A stretch of 64,000 bases of DNA from Diospyros lotus (lineage: Eukaryota; Streptophyta; Magnoliopsida; Ericales; Ebenaceae): NCBI RefSeq assembly GCF_014633365.1, contig NC_068350.1, positions 749,001 through 813,000 on the forward strand, written 5' to 3'. Position 1 is the stretch's first letter, and the number at the start of each line of letters is the position of its first letter. Below are positions 36,301 to 47,349 of this stretch, in pieces. Both the position numbers and the translations under genes were made by a program. The notes beneath the pieces are model-generated. The model was given only the letters and a program-made list of their open reading frames with translations. It did no database searches and had not been told where the DNA came from.

Positions 36301-39300
36301 AATAACATTGAATACCAAAAAGATGGATAGAGAAGTTAGCAGCATTTGTCTGTAGTAGCATATTAGTACAACAACACCCAAATCAACTTTGTACCAAAGA
36401 AGGCCTGAATTATATGCAGAAAAGCAAAAGAACTCAGTTATACTGTCTCATCTTACATGCTACAATCACCATGCACACTTCAAGGAATGCATCTTTAAGC
36501 AATGCACAAAGAATCAATTGTTCTAGGGCTGTATCTACATGCAATAATGCAAATGTGCAGTAGGTGACATAACAAAATAATAATATAACAATATTGGATC
36601 TTCAAGCTTGGTTCCATAATGGGACTTCCCAAAAGGAGAGAAAGACCCATGAGTGGGATAGAGGGACTCAGTGAAAAAGAGAGGATAGTACAGAAATGCT
36701 TTTGTCTAGGTTTTCATAAAAAAAACACGAGATTAGTACCTATCTCACATCCATTGAATGTCATGACAACATTTGCAAAGGCTTCATTCTCTGCACCAAC
36801 CCAACAAAGCAAGTAGTCCTCTATTCTATGTCCATTGGGCAGGCTCCAACACAAGCCTCCAATTCTATATTGTCTACTGACTGTGCCACCAGAACCTTGA
36901 TTGGCATTGTCATTCACCCCCAGGCAGCCATTAGATGTTTTGGAATTTTCCAACGGATTCATAACTGAACACACAACATCAGCGTAATACAGACTGGATG
37001 ATTGAATTACCAATGCTTCCCTAATATCCTGTCTAGCATATGCATATTCCAATCCATAAAGAACCTGCATTCAAGGAAGATAATTGAAAGAAGAAAGAAA
37101 TAACTATTAGCTACTACAGCATAATTCTATTTACTTATATCTTTATTTTGGTTGGTTACCAACCACAGCAGAAATATAAAGTTATGTCTGTGACTGTAAG
37201 CTGCATTGTAGAAGTACCAAGGTTCAATACTGAAACAAATTATAGATCTTTCAGCAAAGGCCAGCACATAAAGCTGAAGGAGAAGGCAACTGCTGAAAAG
37301 AAGAATATACATATTTAAAAGAATAAAAAATTGTAATTGTTGATAGTAAAAATGATAATATAAAAGACCCTCTATCTAACAACTTAACCTTTTAAATTAG
37401 ATAGTGGTTAATATGTTAACATGATATCAGAGCAGGCAAAGGTCTTGGGTTCAAACATTACTACTAACCCAATATTTAAGTAGTTGCACATGTTTAGACC
37501 AATTATGCAGTAAAGCCTAGCCACACATGAGGGGGCATGTTGAGAGTAAAAATAATAATATAAAAAATAAAGTTAACTCTCTATCTAACATCTTAAGTTT
37601 TTAAATCAAATGGTGGTTAACATCTTAACAGTAATCAACCACAATTTTGTAAAGTGTTCTTTGTAATCTTATAAAAAAAATTAAAAAAGAAAGAAAGAAA
37701 GTTTGTTGAAAATTATGAATTCACAAGCATTTAGATGCCACGTCGAACATTAAGTCTGTCAGACTCTGATTTGCATGAGAAAGGATCAACCAAGTTTAAC
37801 ACTGAGAATCCAATTACAGCCAAACTACTTGAAACCAAAAGTAAAGAGCAATAAACATGGTACAAGAAAACTAATAACTACATGCAACCAGAATCCAAAG
37901 GTTATATTACATCCCATGTGACACATGACAGCCTCATTTAAGGTGAACAAGATGTTTGACAACCCCAACAGAATTCTCTCTATGTGATCTTCACACGGCA
38001 ATTTCACATTGCATTTGCATTTTGTATGTAAAATTATTATATATACCAGTTGATAACCTAGAAATCAATCCCAAGGAACCTTAGTTCAAAGATCAGAAGG
38101 TCAAGCCAGCTGCAAGCCATGAGAAACAAGGGAAGGATAGAGAGCTATAAGGGATCTGGTTTGCAATTGGCAACAATCTTAAATGTCAAAAAGATGTATA
38201 TAAACTCATCAGATTCCTGGATCCAAATCAAATGAGTTCTTTAAGTGACATATTGTTAAGTTTTGGAAAAAAATAACCTTACTGTCTCAACCTTTCATTC
38301 ACTAGAAAAGCTTGATTTATACAAGCTTCTTTACAAAAATAGGAAACAACTAACTTTAGGAAAGAATCCTAGAATCTATACAATTTAGGATACAACCAAG
38401 ATAGGAAACATAATCTAATCTAGAGGATACAATTTTTCTTTTAGGAAATAATATATGCAATCAATCAATCTAAGAAACATATATAATCAATCACCAATCA
38501 ATCATCAATCAATCAATCACCAATCGATCATCAATTAATCAATCACCAATCAATGATTGAATCATCAATCAATCAATCATCAATTAATCAATCACCAATC
38601 AATGATTGAATCATTCCATATCAGCTGTTGACACTCCCCCTCAAGATTGAGCGTGTATATCTTCCATCCCAATCTTGTTTATCATCCTGTTAAATACTGG
38701 TGCAGGCAGGCCCTTAGTTAGCATGTCTGCTAACTGATCTTGGGATGAGATGTATGGTGTGCATATCAGCCCACTATCCAATTTCTCCTTGATAAAGTGC
38801 CTATCTACTTCAATGTGCTTTGTCCTGTCATGTTGAACAGGATTATGAGTGATACTGATTGCCGATTTGTTGTCACAGTAGAGCTTCATAGGCGTAGTCC
38901 ACTCAATCTTGAGATCATTTAAAAGAATTTTTAGCCACAATAATTCACACATACCTAGAGCCATGAAACGAAATTCTGCCTCAGCACTTGACCTAGCCAC
39001 CACATTTTGTTTTTTGCTCCTCCACGTTACCAAATTGCCTCCCAACATAGTACAATATCCGAAAGTAGATCTTCTATCTACAACAGAGCCTGCATAGTCT
39101 GCATCTGTGTAGGCCTCAAGGGTCATAGATTCTCCCTTTTTGAACAAAATGCCTCTTCCAGGTGCTCCTTTTAGATAGTGGAGTATTCGATACACAGCTT
39201 TAAGATGGACTTCCCTTGGGTTATGCATGAATTGACTAACCACCCCCACAGCATAGGCTATATCTAGCCGAGTATGGGCCAAATATATCAACTTTCCAAC

Positions 39301-42300
39301 TAGCCTTTGGTAAACTCCCTTGTCAACCTTATCTCCTTCTATAGCTTCTCCCAACTTATGATTTGGGTCAATGGGTGTGTCACTTACTTTGCAGCCTAGC
39401 AATCCGGTCTCCTTTAAAAGGTCTACCACATATTTTTGCTGAGATATGAATATGCCATCTTTAGAATGAGCCACCTCTATTCCCAAGAAATATTTTAATC
39501 TCCCCAAATCTTTGATTTCAAACTCCTTTAACAAGCACTCCTTTAATTGAGTCATCCCTTCTTTGTCATTGCCGGTAACAACAATATCATCTACATACAC
39601 AATTAACACAGTTACTCCCCCCTGTGGCCGAATGTTGAATAAAAAGAGTATGGTCTCCTTGGCTTTGTCTATACCCCATGCCAAGCATAACACTCATGAA
39701 TCTCCCAAACCAAGCCCGTGGGGACTGTTTCAGTCCATACAGGGCTTTTTTTAGTTTGCATACAACCGGCCCTTGTGTGGCTATTTCATAACCTGGTGGT
39801 ATTTCCATATATACCTCCTCCTCTAGGTTACCATGTAAAAATGCATTTTTCACGTCAAATTGATGCAATGGCCAACCTAGATTAGCAGCTAACGAAAGGA
39901 GGACTCTAACTGTATTTAGTTTAGCCACCGGTGCAAAAGTGTCCAAATAGTCTACCCCATACACTTGTGTATATCCCTTGGCAACCAATCTTGCTTTGTA
40001 CCGATCTAGAGATCCATCAGACCTATATTTCACAGTATAGACCCATTTACAACCCACTGGATATTTTCCTTTAGGCAATTTTACCACTTCCCAGGTCTGA
40101 TTTTTTTCCAAGACTGTCATCTCAGCTTCCATGGCATCCTTCCAATTCTTATTCCCTATAGCTTCAGAAAAACTTTTTGGAATAGGGATGGTTTGTAGGC
40201 TGGTAAGAAAGGCTTTATGGGTAGGAGACAACTTAGAAAAGGAAAGAAATAGGTGTAATGGATGCTTGGTACAAGTTCTTTTCCCTTTTCTTAGAGCAAT
40301 GGGCCAATCAAGGTCATAGGTATCTGGTTGGACAATAGCTTCAGCAGATTTTGTAGAGCGCATATGAGTCATATCAAGAGAATTGGTTGCATGAATACCT
40401 GGTGATGACTCTGAAATGGCAGGATTGTCAGTATTATTCCTGCTTGTAGAGACCGTAGGACTAGGACTTGTAGAGGATGCAGGAGCTTGCATAGGACTAG
40501 ATTCGGTTTTATTCCTCCTTGAGTATACCTGCATAGGCCGAGGAGTAGAAGGTGAAGCTTTCTCAGGTGTCATGTTTTTCGAGTCTTTCTGTTTAGGAGA
40601 TGGGTTCAAGGATAGCAGATTAGGGTCAGGAAGAAAGGAGGAATCCCTATTAATCAAGGTCTGATTTTGTTCTAAAATAGTTGATGATCTGAAGTACGAC
40701 TCATTTTCAGCAAAGGTAACATCAGCAGATGCAAAATATTTCTTTGAGGGAGGATGATAGCATCGATAGCCTTTTTGTGTAGATGAATATCCAATAAATA
40801 CGCATTTTAAGGCACGAGGATCTAGTTTCCCTCTATTGGCTGTTGGAATATGAACATAGGTCGTGCACCCGAATATCTTGGGCTGCCAATTACTAGTCAC
40901 ATGGAAGTCAGGAAAATGACTCATCAATAGTTGAATAGGACTTTGAGATTCTAGGGTTTTAGATGGCAATCTGTTGATAAGAGTGGTGCAGTTAGGGCTG
41001 CTTCTCCCCAATAATGTTGAGGGACATTATGGTGAAAAAGAAGTGCTCGAATAACAGCTAGAAGATGACCATTTTTCCTCTCGACCACCTCATTTTGTTG
41101 AGGAGTGTAAGGACAAGAAGACTCATGAATAATACCTTTTTGTTGGAAGAAAGCAGATAGAGTGTGATTGAAGAAATCTCTAGCATTATCAAATCTAAAC
41201 CGCTTTACATTTACCCCAAACTGAGTCTTAACCATGTTGTAAAAATTGGGGAAAACATGGCTTACTTCTGACTTGGCTTTCAACAAATATAACCACACCA
41301 CTCTAGTACAATCATCAACAAATAAGACAAACCATCTTGTCCCAGAAATATTGGGAACACTTGATGGACCCCAAATGTCACTATGGATTAAAGAGAATGG
41401 GAAATCAGTCCTTTTATTAGAAAGAGGGAAAGAAACTCTTTTATGTTTGGCAAGTTCACAATCAGCACAATGAAAGTGACTAAAATCCAGACCTTTAGCT
41501 AAATTAGGAAACATTAATTTGAGAGTAAGAAATGAGGGATGACCCATTCTATAATGCTGTAACCACATCTCATCCTCGTTGGATTGAGCTAGGCATGACA
41601 TAAGAGGAAGAGACTCCTTCTTGTCCGGCCCTACTGATTCCTCGAGGTAATAAAGCCCCTCTTTAGCCCTAGCAAGCCCAATCATCCTCTTTTTGCCCTG
41701 TTCCTGTATCTCACAGACATTGGAATAAAAAGATACACTGCAATTAGTATCCTCAATAAGTTTTTGAACAGATATAAGATTAGCAAATAATTTGGGGACA
41801 TGAAGTACATTCTTGAGGGTTAGGTGATCATTGAGAAGAATATCTCCTTGACTAGCAACAGTAATGAGTGAGCCATCTGCCATTGTAATTTTTCTAGAGC
41901 TAGGACAAGGCTGATAGGAAGTAAACAATTGTGGATGAGATGTCATGTGGTCTGAAGCACCCGAGTCTAGGATCCAACAATGTTGGTGTAAAGTTTCTAA
42001 AGCATGTAGGGAAAAAGTGTAGGAAGCAATACCTGTGAGAGCAAGAGAGCTACCTTTTTCTGCCTTTTTGTCTAGAGATCCCAGAAAATTTTTTAGTCTT
42101 TCAACTTCTGCCTTGTTGAGTTCAAGAGACTGTCCCCCATGCTCCAATCCTCTCAGTTCCAGTTGCTGACTGTTGGCTGCTGCTATATGCACTTGACTCC
42201 TTGCTGGTCCCCCTCTAGATGGCTTTCCATGGAGCTTCCAGCACTTCTCTATGGTGTGCCTAGGTTTCTTACAAAAAGTACACCATAAAGAATCCCTATC

Positions 42301-45300
42301 CACTGGTTTCTTTTCATCCCTAGGGCCTTTGTTTTGATTATAAGTTTTTAAAGACAATAAGGCAGAACTCTCACCGGAGATAGCTTCTAGCATTACACCC
42401 CTTCTCCCTTCTTCTGCCCTTATTAAGGAGATTACCTCATTCAAGGAAAGTAAATCCTCTTTGCCAAGAATCTGCACTCTAACCGCATCAAATTCACTGT
42501 TGAGGCCGGCCAAGAAGTCATATATCCGCTCCTTTTCAACAAATCTCTTATGGAGTGCAGCATCCTCACTACATTTCATCTTCAAACATTGGTAGTGATC
42601 TAGCTCTTGCCATAGAGTTTGCAACATATTTGCATACTCCGTGATGGTCTTCGAGCCTTGTTTGGTTGCTGCCACCCTTGCCCGTATTTCATAGATTTGG
42701 GCTGCATCTTTCACCTTGGAATAGGTCAAGTTTATGGCCTCCCAAATATCCTTGGCTGTGGTCAAAAACATGACAGTGTCACTAATCTCTGGAACCATGG
42801 AATTCCAAAGCCAGGACATTACCAAGGAATCTTCCTCGTCCCATGTTGCGAACGCTGGATCACCTTCTTTTGGGCCCGTTCCTAACAAGTGGCTAAGCTT
42901 CCCCTTCCCTTTAAGAAAGGTTCGGATCAGCTGTGACCACTTTAGGTAATTTTTCCCGTTCAAACGATAGGCTGCCTGGAGAGACAGCAATTCTCCTCCC
43001 AAGGTCCCATTTTGAGTTCCAGCAATTGGAACTTCTAAGGTATGGCAGGAATTGGCTGTATCTAATGTAGGTTCTTGGACGGAAGACATCTCTTGGCCAA
43101 GATTCAAATGAAAAACGAAAGATGGGAAGACTGGTAAGGATAGGCTTTGTAGATCCCAGAGAATTGTAGAACAAAAACAATCCCTAGGGCTCTGATACCA
43201 TGTTAAGTTTTGGAAAAAAATAACCTTACTGTCTCAACCTTTCATTCACTAGAAAAGCTTGATTTATACAAGCTTCTTTACAAAAATAGGAAACAACTAA
43301 CTTTAGGAAAGAATCCTAGAATCTATACAATTTAGGATACAACCAAGATAGGAAACATAATCTAATCTAGAGGATACAATTTTTCTTTTAGGAAATAATA
43401 TATACAATCAATCAATCTAGGAAACATATATAATCAATCATCAATCAATCAATCACCAATCGATCATCAATTAATCAATCACCAATCAATGATTGAATCA
43501 TCAATCAATCAATCACCAATCAATCATCAATTAATCAATCACCAATCAATGATTGAATCATTCCATATCAGCTGCTGACACATACGGTAGTCATCATCAC
43601 AAGGATAGCAGAAGTCCATCAACAAGAATGACAACAACATATAAAGCCTTAATCCCACTGTGGGGTCATCTACACGAATTCCAGCTTGCCAATATCACAT
43701 CACAAGGAAATCAGATGCTGATATGGAGTAACGACCTTAACTCTTCTAAATAGCAATAATTGGACTAGCTACAACTAATATTCACAAGTTGATGGAGCTG
43801 TGTGAAACATTCTGCATCTAACTGCCAGCTCCACTGCAAGTTTACTAATATATTCCTAAACGGGAATGAAAATAAATTAAAGAGTTGAAAGTGAATTTGA
43901 TCAAGTCTTTGCACTGGATTAAATGTTAATGGTAAGCACAACCAAATGGGGAGGCTACTGAAAAGGATTTAACGCTGGCAGAGTAGGATGCTAGAGAGGG
44001 TATTATGGCTTCTAAAAGAATTTGTAGAGTATTAGGCTTCACCTCAAGTTAGATGCAACTCGTTTTGGGGGGAGGGGGGTAAGTGCGTAAGGCTTAAGTC
44101 TAGACAGTGACAATAGGAGAGACCTCCTATAGAAAAGGATGTGATAATAAGGCTAGCTCCTCGAATCAAGATAAGGTCAGAAGAAATATGGTGGTGTCAT
44201 GGGTTCATACAATTTGTTACAGGACTAGAGTTGAATACATTTAGAACAGTTCTTTACTATTTTGGAGACCAAAAGGAAAAAATTAAAGAAATTCAAGATT
44301 GTAGACCTACAATCCTTATAGGAAGGGCCAACAAGATTATGGCCAGGATCTTTGCATTGTCTAAAAGTTATGGTAGAAAAAGCAGTCCTTGAGATACCCT
44401 TGTAAAAGGGAGGGAATATTGGAAATCAGCGGCTAATGATAATGCAGACTGCAACATAGGAAGTAGAGTTGGGGGCTATCTACAGTGACAATCATGAAAA
44501 TTGGGAGTTTCTATCACATCCCTTGATTTGGGATAGATCTTTGACAGAAGTTTGGAACCATGGATCTCTGGCTAATGATAATGCAGACTGCAACATAGGA
44601 AGTAGAGTTGGGGGCTATCTACAGTGACAATCATGAAAATTGGGAGTTTCTATCACATCCCTTGATTTGGGATAGATCTTTGACAGAAGTTTGGAACCAT
44701 GGATCTCTAAAAATGTTCCAACAGTTGAATTGTCAACATGGGAGAACGACTCTTGTACATGTAGGCTTCTCTAACAAAAGGGAACCTTAGGCAAGGAAAT
44801 CCATTTTTCTCCCTTTGTTTATCTCAATGATAAACTCTGCCTATGGATTGAAAAATCCCCTAAATAGTTCTAGCATTGAAGGTATTCTTGCTTATCATAG
44901 CCAATCAAAGCCTCAAAAAAAAGAAGAGAGTTGTGTTAAGTACCTGACAATCAGTGTAAAAATCATCAAATCCTTCATCATGAATTCTAGACAAAAATAT
45001 TATTTGGTTTGGGTGTAACTCTCTTAGCAACACACTGTTCTGCCCAAGTGTAGTTAAAAAAAAATTAGGGCTGCCTCATCAACGCCAGAATGTAGTGTCA
45101 AATTTGCAAGAGTTCTCACATTTTAATGAATGAAGGCAAGTCCAGAAGCTAGTCCGGGAACAGATATTGAGGATTGGAACATAGTGGTAAAAAAGAAAAA
45201 TTAGGGCTGCTCATTGACACCCAAACGTAGTGTCAAATTTGCAAGAGTCCTCACATTGTTATGAACGAATGCAAGTCAAGAAGTTAGTCTATGACCAGAT

Positions 45301-47349
45301 ATTGAGGATTGGATCATAGAACATAGAAACTTTTAGGAGAGAATCTGCGGAAGTGGCGAATATGATGATCAAAAGAAGAATCAATATTATTTTGCCTTCA
45401 AGAGACAAGATGGAGAGAAGGCAAACAGAATGATTGGTCTGAGAAAGAAATAGAAACTTTGGTGCTATCATTATGGATAAGACTTTAAAAGAAGAGGTAG
45501 TGGATGTGAAAGGTTAGAAGACAGAATTACCAGTTAAAATTGTTCCAGGAGAAGAGACTTTAAATATTTTCAAGATATAAGCACCAAAAGTTGGATTACG
45601 CAAAGGGATAAAGGCAAAATTTTGGGAAGATTTAGAGAGGTTATTGGAAGAACTACCTAGAGGAGAGAAAATCATTATAAAAGGTGATTTAAAATGGTCA
45701 AGTGGGTAGAAAAATGAATGGGTAATGGAGGTTATGGTTTTGAAACAAGAAATTATAAGGGAAAAACCATTTTGGACTTTGCGACATCATATGATCTTAC
45801 AATAGTTAAAACCATATTTAAAAGCAAGATGAATATTTGTTCACATATAAAAATGGCTCATCAACTACTCAAATAGATTACTTTCTTATAAGACAAAAGG
45901 ATCGCATATATTGTAAGGACTGCAAAGTTACACTAGCAAAGTGCCTAACCACTCAACAAGGCTTATAATCCTTGGCATTCATATAAAAAATTGGAAGAAA
46001 AAAGGATGATAAAAACAAAGCCCAAGAATCAGAGGATGGAAATTAAAAATAAACTGTAAGTTATAGCAACAACATTAGCAAAATATACAATAAACTGTTT
46101 GTTCCCATTTATCTTAACAATTATAATCCCACTTTCATTAAATTTTATTATGTGCCACAGAAGACGATCATGAAAACAATAGAAAACCAAAAAACTAATA
46201 ATGTAGCATACCAAAACAGGCTTGCTATGCGTCGATGCATATTCAGATAAATCCTTTGCACAGTCAGATACACTAATTGGAGCTTTCCCAAAAACAAATA
46301 ATGCAGGAAGAGTTGATGTTCTGCACCACCACAGAGAAACGAATGTTTAAGAACCACAGGAAACATATAATCTAACAAGTTGAACAGCTATGGAATTATT
46401 AAACCTTAATACTGCAGACCATCAAAGTTATCAAAATGAAAAATTGATTATTACTCACCGGCTGAGACATGTATGTCCATAATGAATGACACAATCCGCA
46501 TTAATGTGAGATGCCCCAACCTCATCAACACAACAACTGCCATAAGTTGTATCCGCCATTACATACAATGTGACATCCTTATCACTTCCATTGCATTCAC
46601 CAGAGTGAAGCTTATCACGGATGGCACTTAAGACTCTTGTTGAATCTTTCAACAACTCATCGGGGAACTAACAATTCAGACAATAACTCATTCAGATAGC
46701 CAAGTACTCAAAATAAAACAAGCAGAAAAAGCTCAAAACAGTACGGGTGAGCATAAGGTTCTGAATCTAAGACTTTCCAGTGTTTGAATCAAAAGAAAAT
46801 TACCCATACAGAACATTTGAATCCTATATGCTACGCTGAAGCACAAGAAATTTAAGACACGTGAATTATGGGAAGATGAGTATTCACGTTCTAAATACCA
46901 AATCAAAAACAGAAAATAAAACATGAATACGTAAGTAAAGGCAAATCAACATGTATTTAGCATTCAAACATAATTCTAAGACTTTTTTCTCGGGACCTCA
47001 GCCAGACAAGAAATTGTAAATACTAATATTTCTTGAGCAAATCAAATATAGAAAGGGAAACAAATAGAGAACAAAAGAAAACCGCACTGGAGCAAAAGTA
47101 ATCACTATTAGCTGAAACATTCGCCGCTAAATGATCAAAACAACGTATGGATTAATATTTCCCATTCTTTTTCCCTTCCATTTCCTTCGATTGCTCTCTT
47201 TTTCAAGTAACTAAACGGATGGAAAACTGTACATAGATTTATGCCCGTATGAGAGAGAGAGAGAGAACCTGGAGAGCAACCCTAGTGAAGTTGTGAGTTC
47301 GAATGAAGGTGACAGTGCGGCCAATTTCATAATTTTCCTCCAAGTCCAT
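27382..47349 (-). CDS. DPH2: DPH2: 2-(3-amino-3-carboxypropyl)histidine synthase subunit 2
   Basis: DPH2 works with DPH1 as an Fe-S radical-SAM enzyme that moves the aminocarboxypropyl group of SAM to a histidine of eEF2, the first step of diphthamide synthesis in the cytosol. Minus-strand exons: 47349-47269, 46667-46459, 46320-46212, 37064-36740, 36118-36049, 35884-35817, 33876-33761, 33662-33556, 32309-32170 and 27635-27382. All junctions are GT..AG and phases agree, giving 1,479 nt or 492 residues, the usual plant length. Family signatures: [18 protein letters not shown] (64-81), [51 protein letters not shown] and, in the last exon, [15 protein letters not shown]. Cys72/73, Cys94 and Cys335 are candidate cluster ligands. 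Introns 3, 6 and 9 (9.1, 1.9 and 4.5 kb) hold transposons. The reading frame is intact. Confidence 0.95.
28690..31450 (+). pseudogene. LINE (L1-type) reverse transcriptase remnant in DPH2 intron 9
   Basis: Fragments in shifting frames match plant LINE ORF2. [16 protein letters not shown] (about 28710) is the start of the RT domain. [15 protein letters not shown] (about 28850) and [18 protein letters not shown] (about 28980) are RT blocks. [17 protein letters not shown] (about 30973) is the C-terminal zf-RVT motif. Many stops and frameshifts separate them, and the catalytic FADD region is not recognisable. It lies antisense to DPH2. The short frames between 28829 and 31594 belong to this remnant. 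Upstream, 27900-28690 shows no gene, only a GA repeat at about 28413-28438. Confidence 0.75.
34158..35660 (+). mobile_element. Solo LTR (copia-like) in DPH2 intron 6, with iterated TCGAGTA motifs
   Basis: It starts TGTTGAGAAATTTG, ends AGCTGTTTCAACA and is flanked by the perfect 5-bp duplication ATGGA (34153-34157 and 35661-35665), giving 1,503 bp. A TATA box TATAAATAG is at 35137-35145. The upstream (U3) part, 34285-34925, holds about twenty copies of TAATCGAGTAA or its inverted form TACTCGA, exact or with one change. It lies antisense to DPH2. No internal region is present. Confidence 0.85.
37338..37630 (+). mobile_element. TRIM (miniature LTR retrotransposon) in DPH2 intron 3
   Basis: A 293-bp element. 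Its direct repeats of 84 bp (37338-37421) and 93 bp (37538-37630) both start TGTTGA and end TTAACA. Directly after the left repeat is TGATATCAGAGC, which fits a primer-binding site for initiator tRNA-Met. Directly before the right repeat is the purine tract ATGAGGGGG. A perfect 5-bp target duplication GTAAT flanks it (37333-37337 and 37631-37635). There is no coding capacity. Confidence 0.85.
38254..38633 (-). repeat. 3' LTR of the copia element
   Basis: A 380-bp LTR, TG..CA when read on the minus strand. The part near the outer (U3) end is a run of AATCAATCACC / AATCATC units. This copy has one more unit than the other LTR at about 38500 and one fewer at about 38580. Confidence 0.9.
38641..43107 (-). 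pseudogene. Copia gag-pol, two frameshifts
   Basis: Three overlapping frames read in order on the minus strand: 43107-40951 (718 codons), 41011-39587 (474) and 39693-38641 (350). The first has a Gag UBN2-like region, a CCHC knuckle [14 protein letters not shown], protease [10 protein letters not shown], the integrase HHCC region ([14 protein letters not shown]) and the catalytic core ([25 protein letters not shown]). The second has reverse transcriptase ([35 protein letters not shown]). The third has [12 protein letters not shown] and RNase H ([15 protein letters not shown]). The breaks lie near 40990 and near 39640, the latter at a C run (CTCCCCCCTG). With only these two breaks the copy is very recently inactivated, unless either is a sequencing error. 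Confidence 0.9.
43201..43580 (-). repeat. 5' LTR of the copia element
   Basis: A 380-bp LTR, almost identical to 38254-38633. On the minus strand it starts TGTCAGCAGCTGATATGG and ends CTTAACA, followed at once by the tRNA-Met primer-binding site. Confidence 0.9.
44431..44708. repeat. Perfect tandem duplication, 2 x 139 bp
   Basis: The unit starting GGCTAATGATAATGCAGACT (44431) is repeated without any difference I can see from 44570, both copies ending CCATGGATCTCT. Identity this complete points to a very recent event or an assembly artefact. Confidence 0.9.
45065..45325. repeat. Diverged tandem duplication, ~136 bp
   Basis: TTAGGGCTGC at 45065 and 45201 begins two copies that share TAGTGTCAAATTTGCAAGAG and ACAGATATTGAGGATTGGA-type ends. 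They are about 85% alike. They lie just upstream of the LINE endonuclease fragment and may be part of that element. Confidence 0.65.

Larger units (their letters stand above)
38254..43580 (-). mobile_element. Young full-length Ty1/copia retrotransposon in DPH2 intron 3
   Basis: Two 380-bp LTRs (38254-38633 and 43201-43580) bound the element. It runs on the minus strand, the same sense as DPH2. The 5' LTR is the right-hand one and is followed by a perfect PBS, TGGTATCAGAGCC, at about 43200-43188 (minus strand). A polypurine tract GAGGGGGAGTG lies just inside the left LTR. The flanking pentamers are CATAT (38249-38253) and CATAC (43581-43585), one mismatch. The LTRs differ by three substitutions plus two compensating ~11-bp repeat-number changes, so the insertion is recent. 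Confidence 0.95.
43586..46211 (+). pseudogene. LINE endonuclease remnant and local tandem duplications in DPH2 intron 3
   Basis: From about 45325 to 45960 the plus strand carries a broken apurinic-type endonuclease domain of a non-LTR retrotransposon. Visible are [32 protein letters not shown] (normally GGDFN or similar) and [13 protein letters not shown], in shifting frames with stops. The reverse transcriptase part is missing or unrecognisable. Upstream, 43586-44430 has no gene I recognise. The stretch includes a perfect 2 x 139-bp tandem duplication (44431-44708) and an older 136-bp one (about 45065-45325). It lies antisense to DPH2. Confidence 0.6.

Noticed and set aside
37422..37470. tRNA-like or SINE head (TATCAGAGC..GGTTCAAAC)
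   Set aside because: It sits directly after an 84-bp terminal repeat that recurs at 37538-37630 with a GTAAT duplication, so it reads better as the primer-binding site of a TRIM.
43188..43200. tRNA-Met fragment
   Set aside because: TGGTATCAGAGCC on the minus strand is only the primer-binding site of the copia element; no tRNA arms follow.
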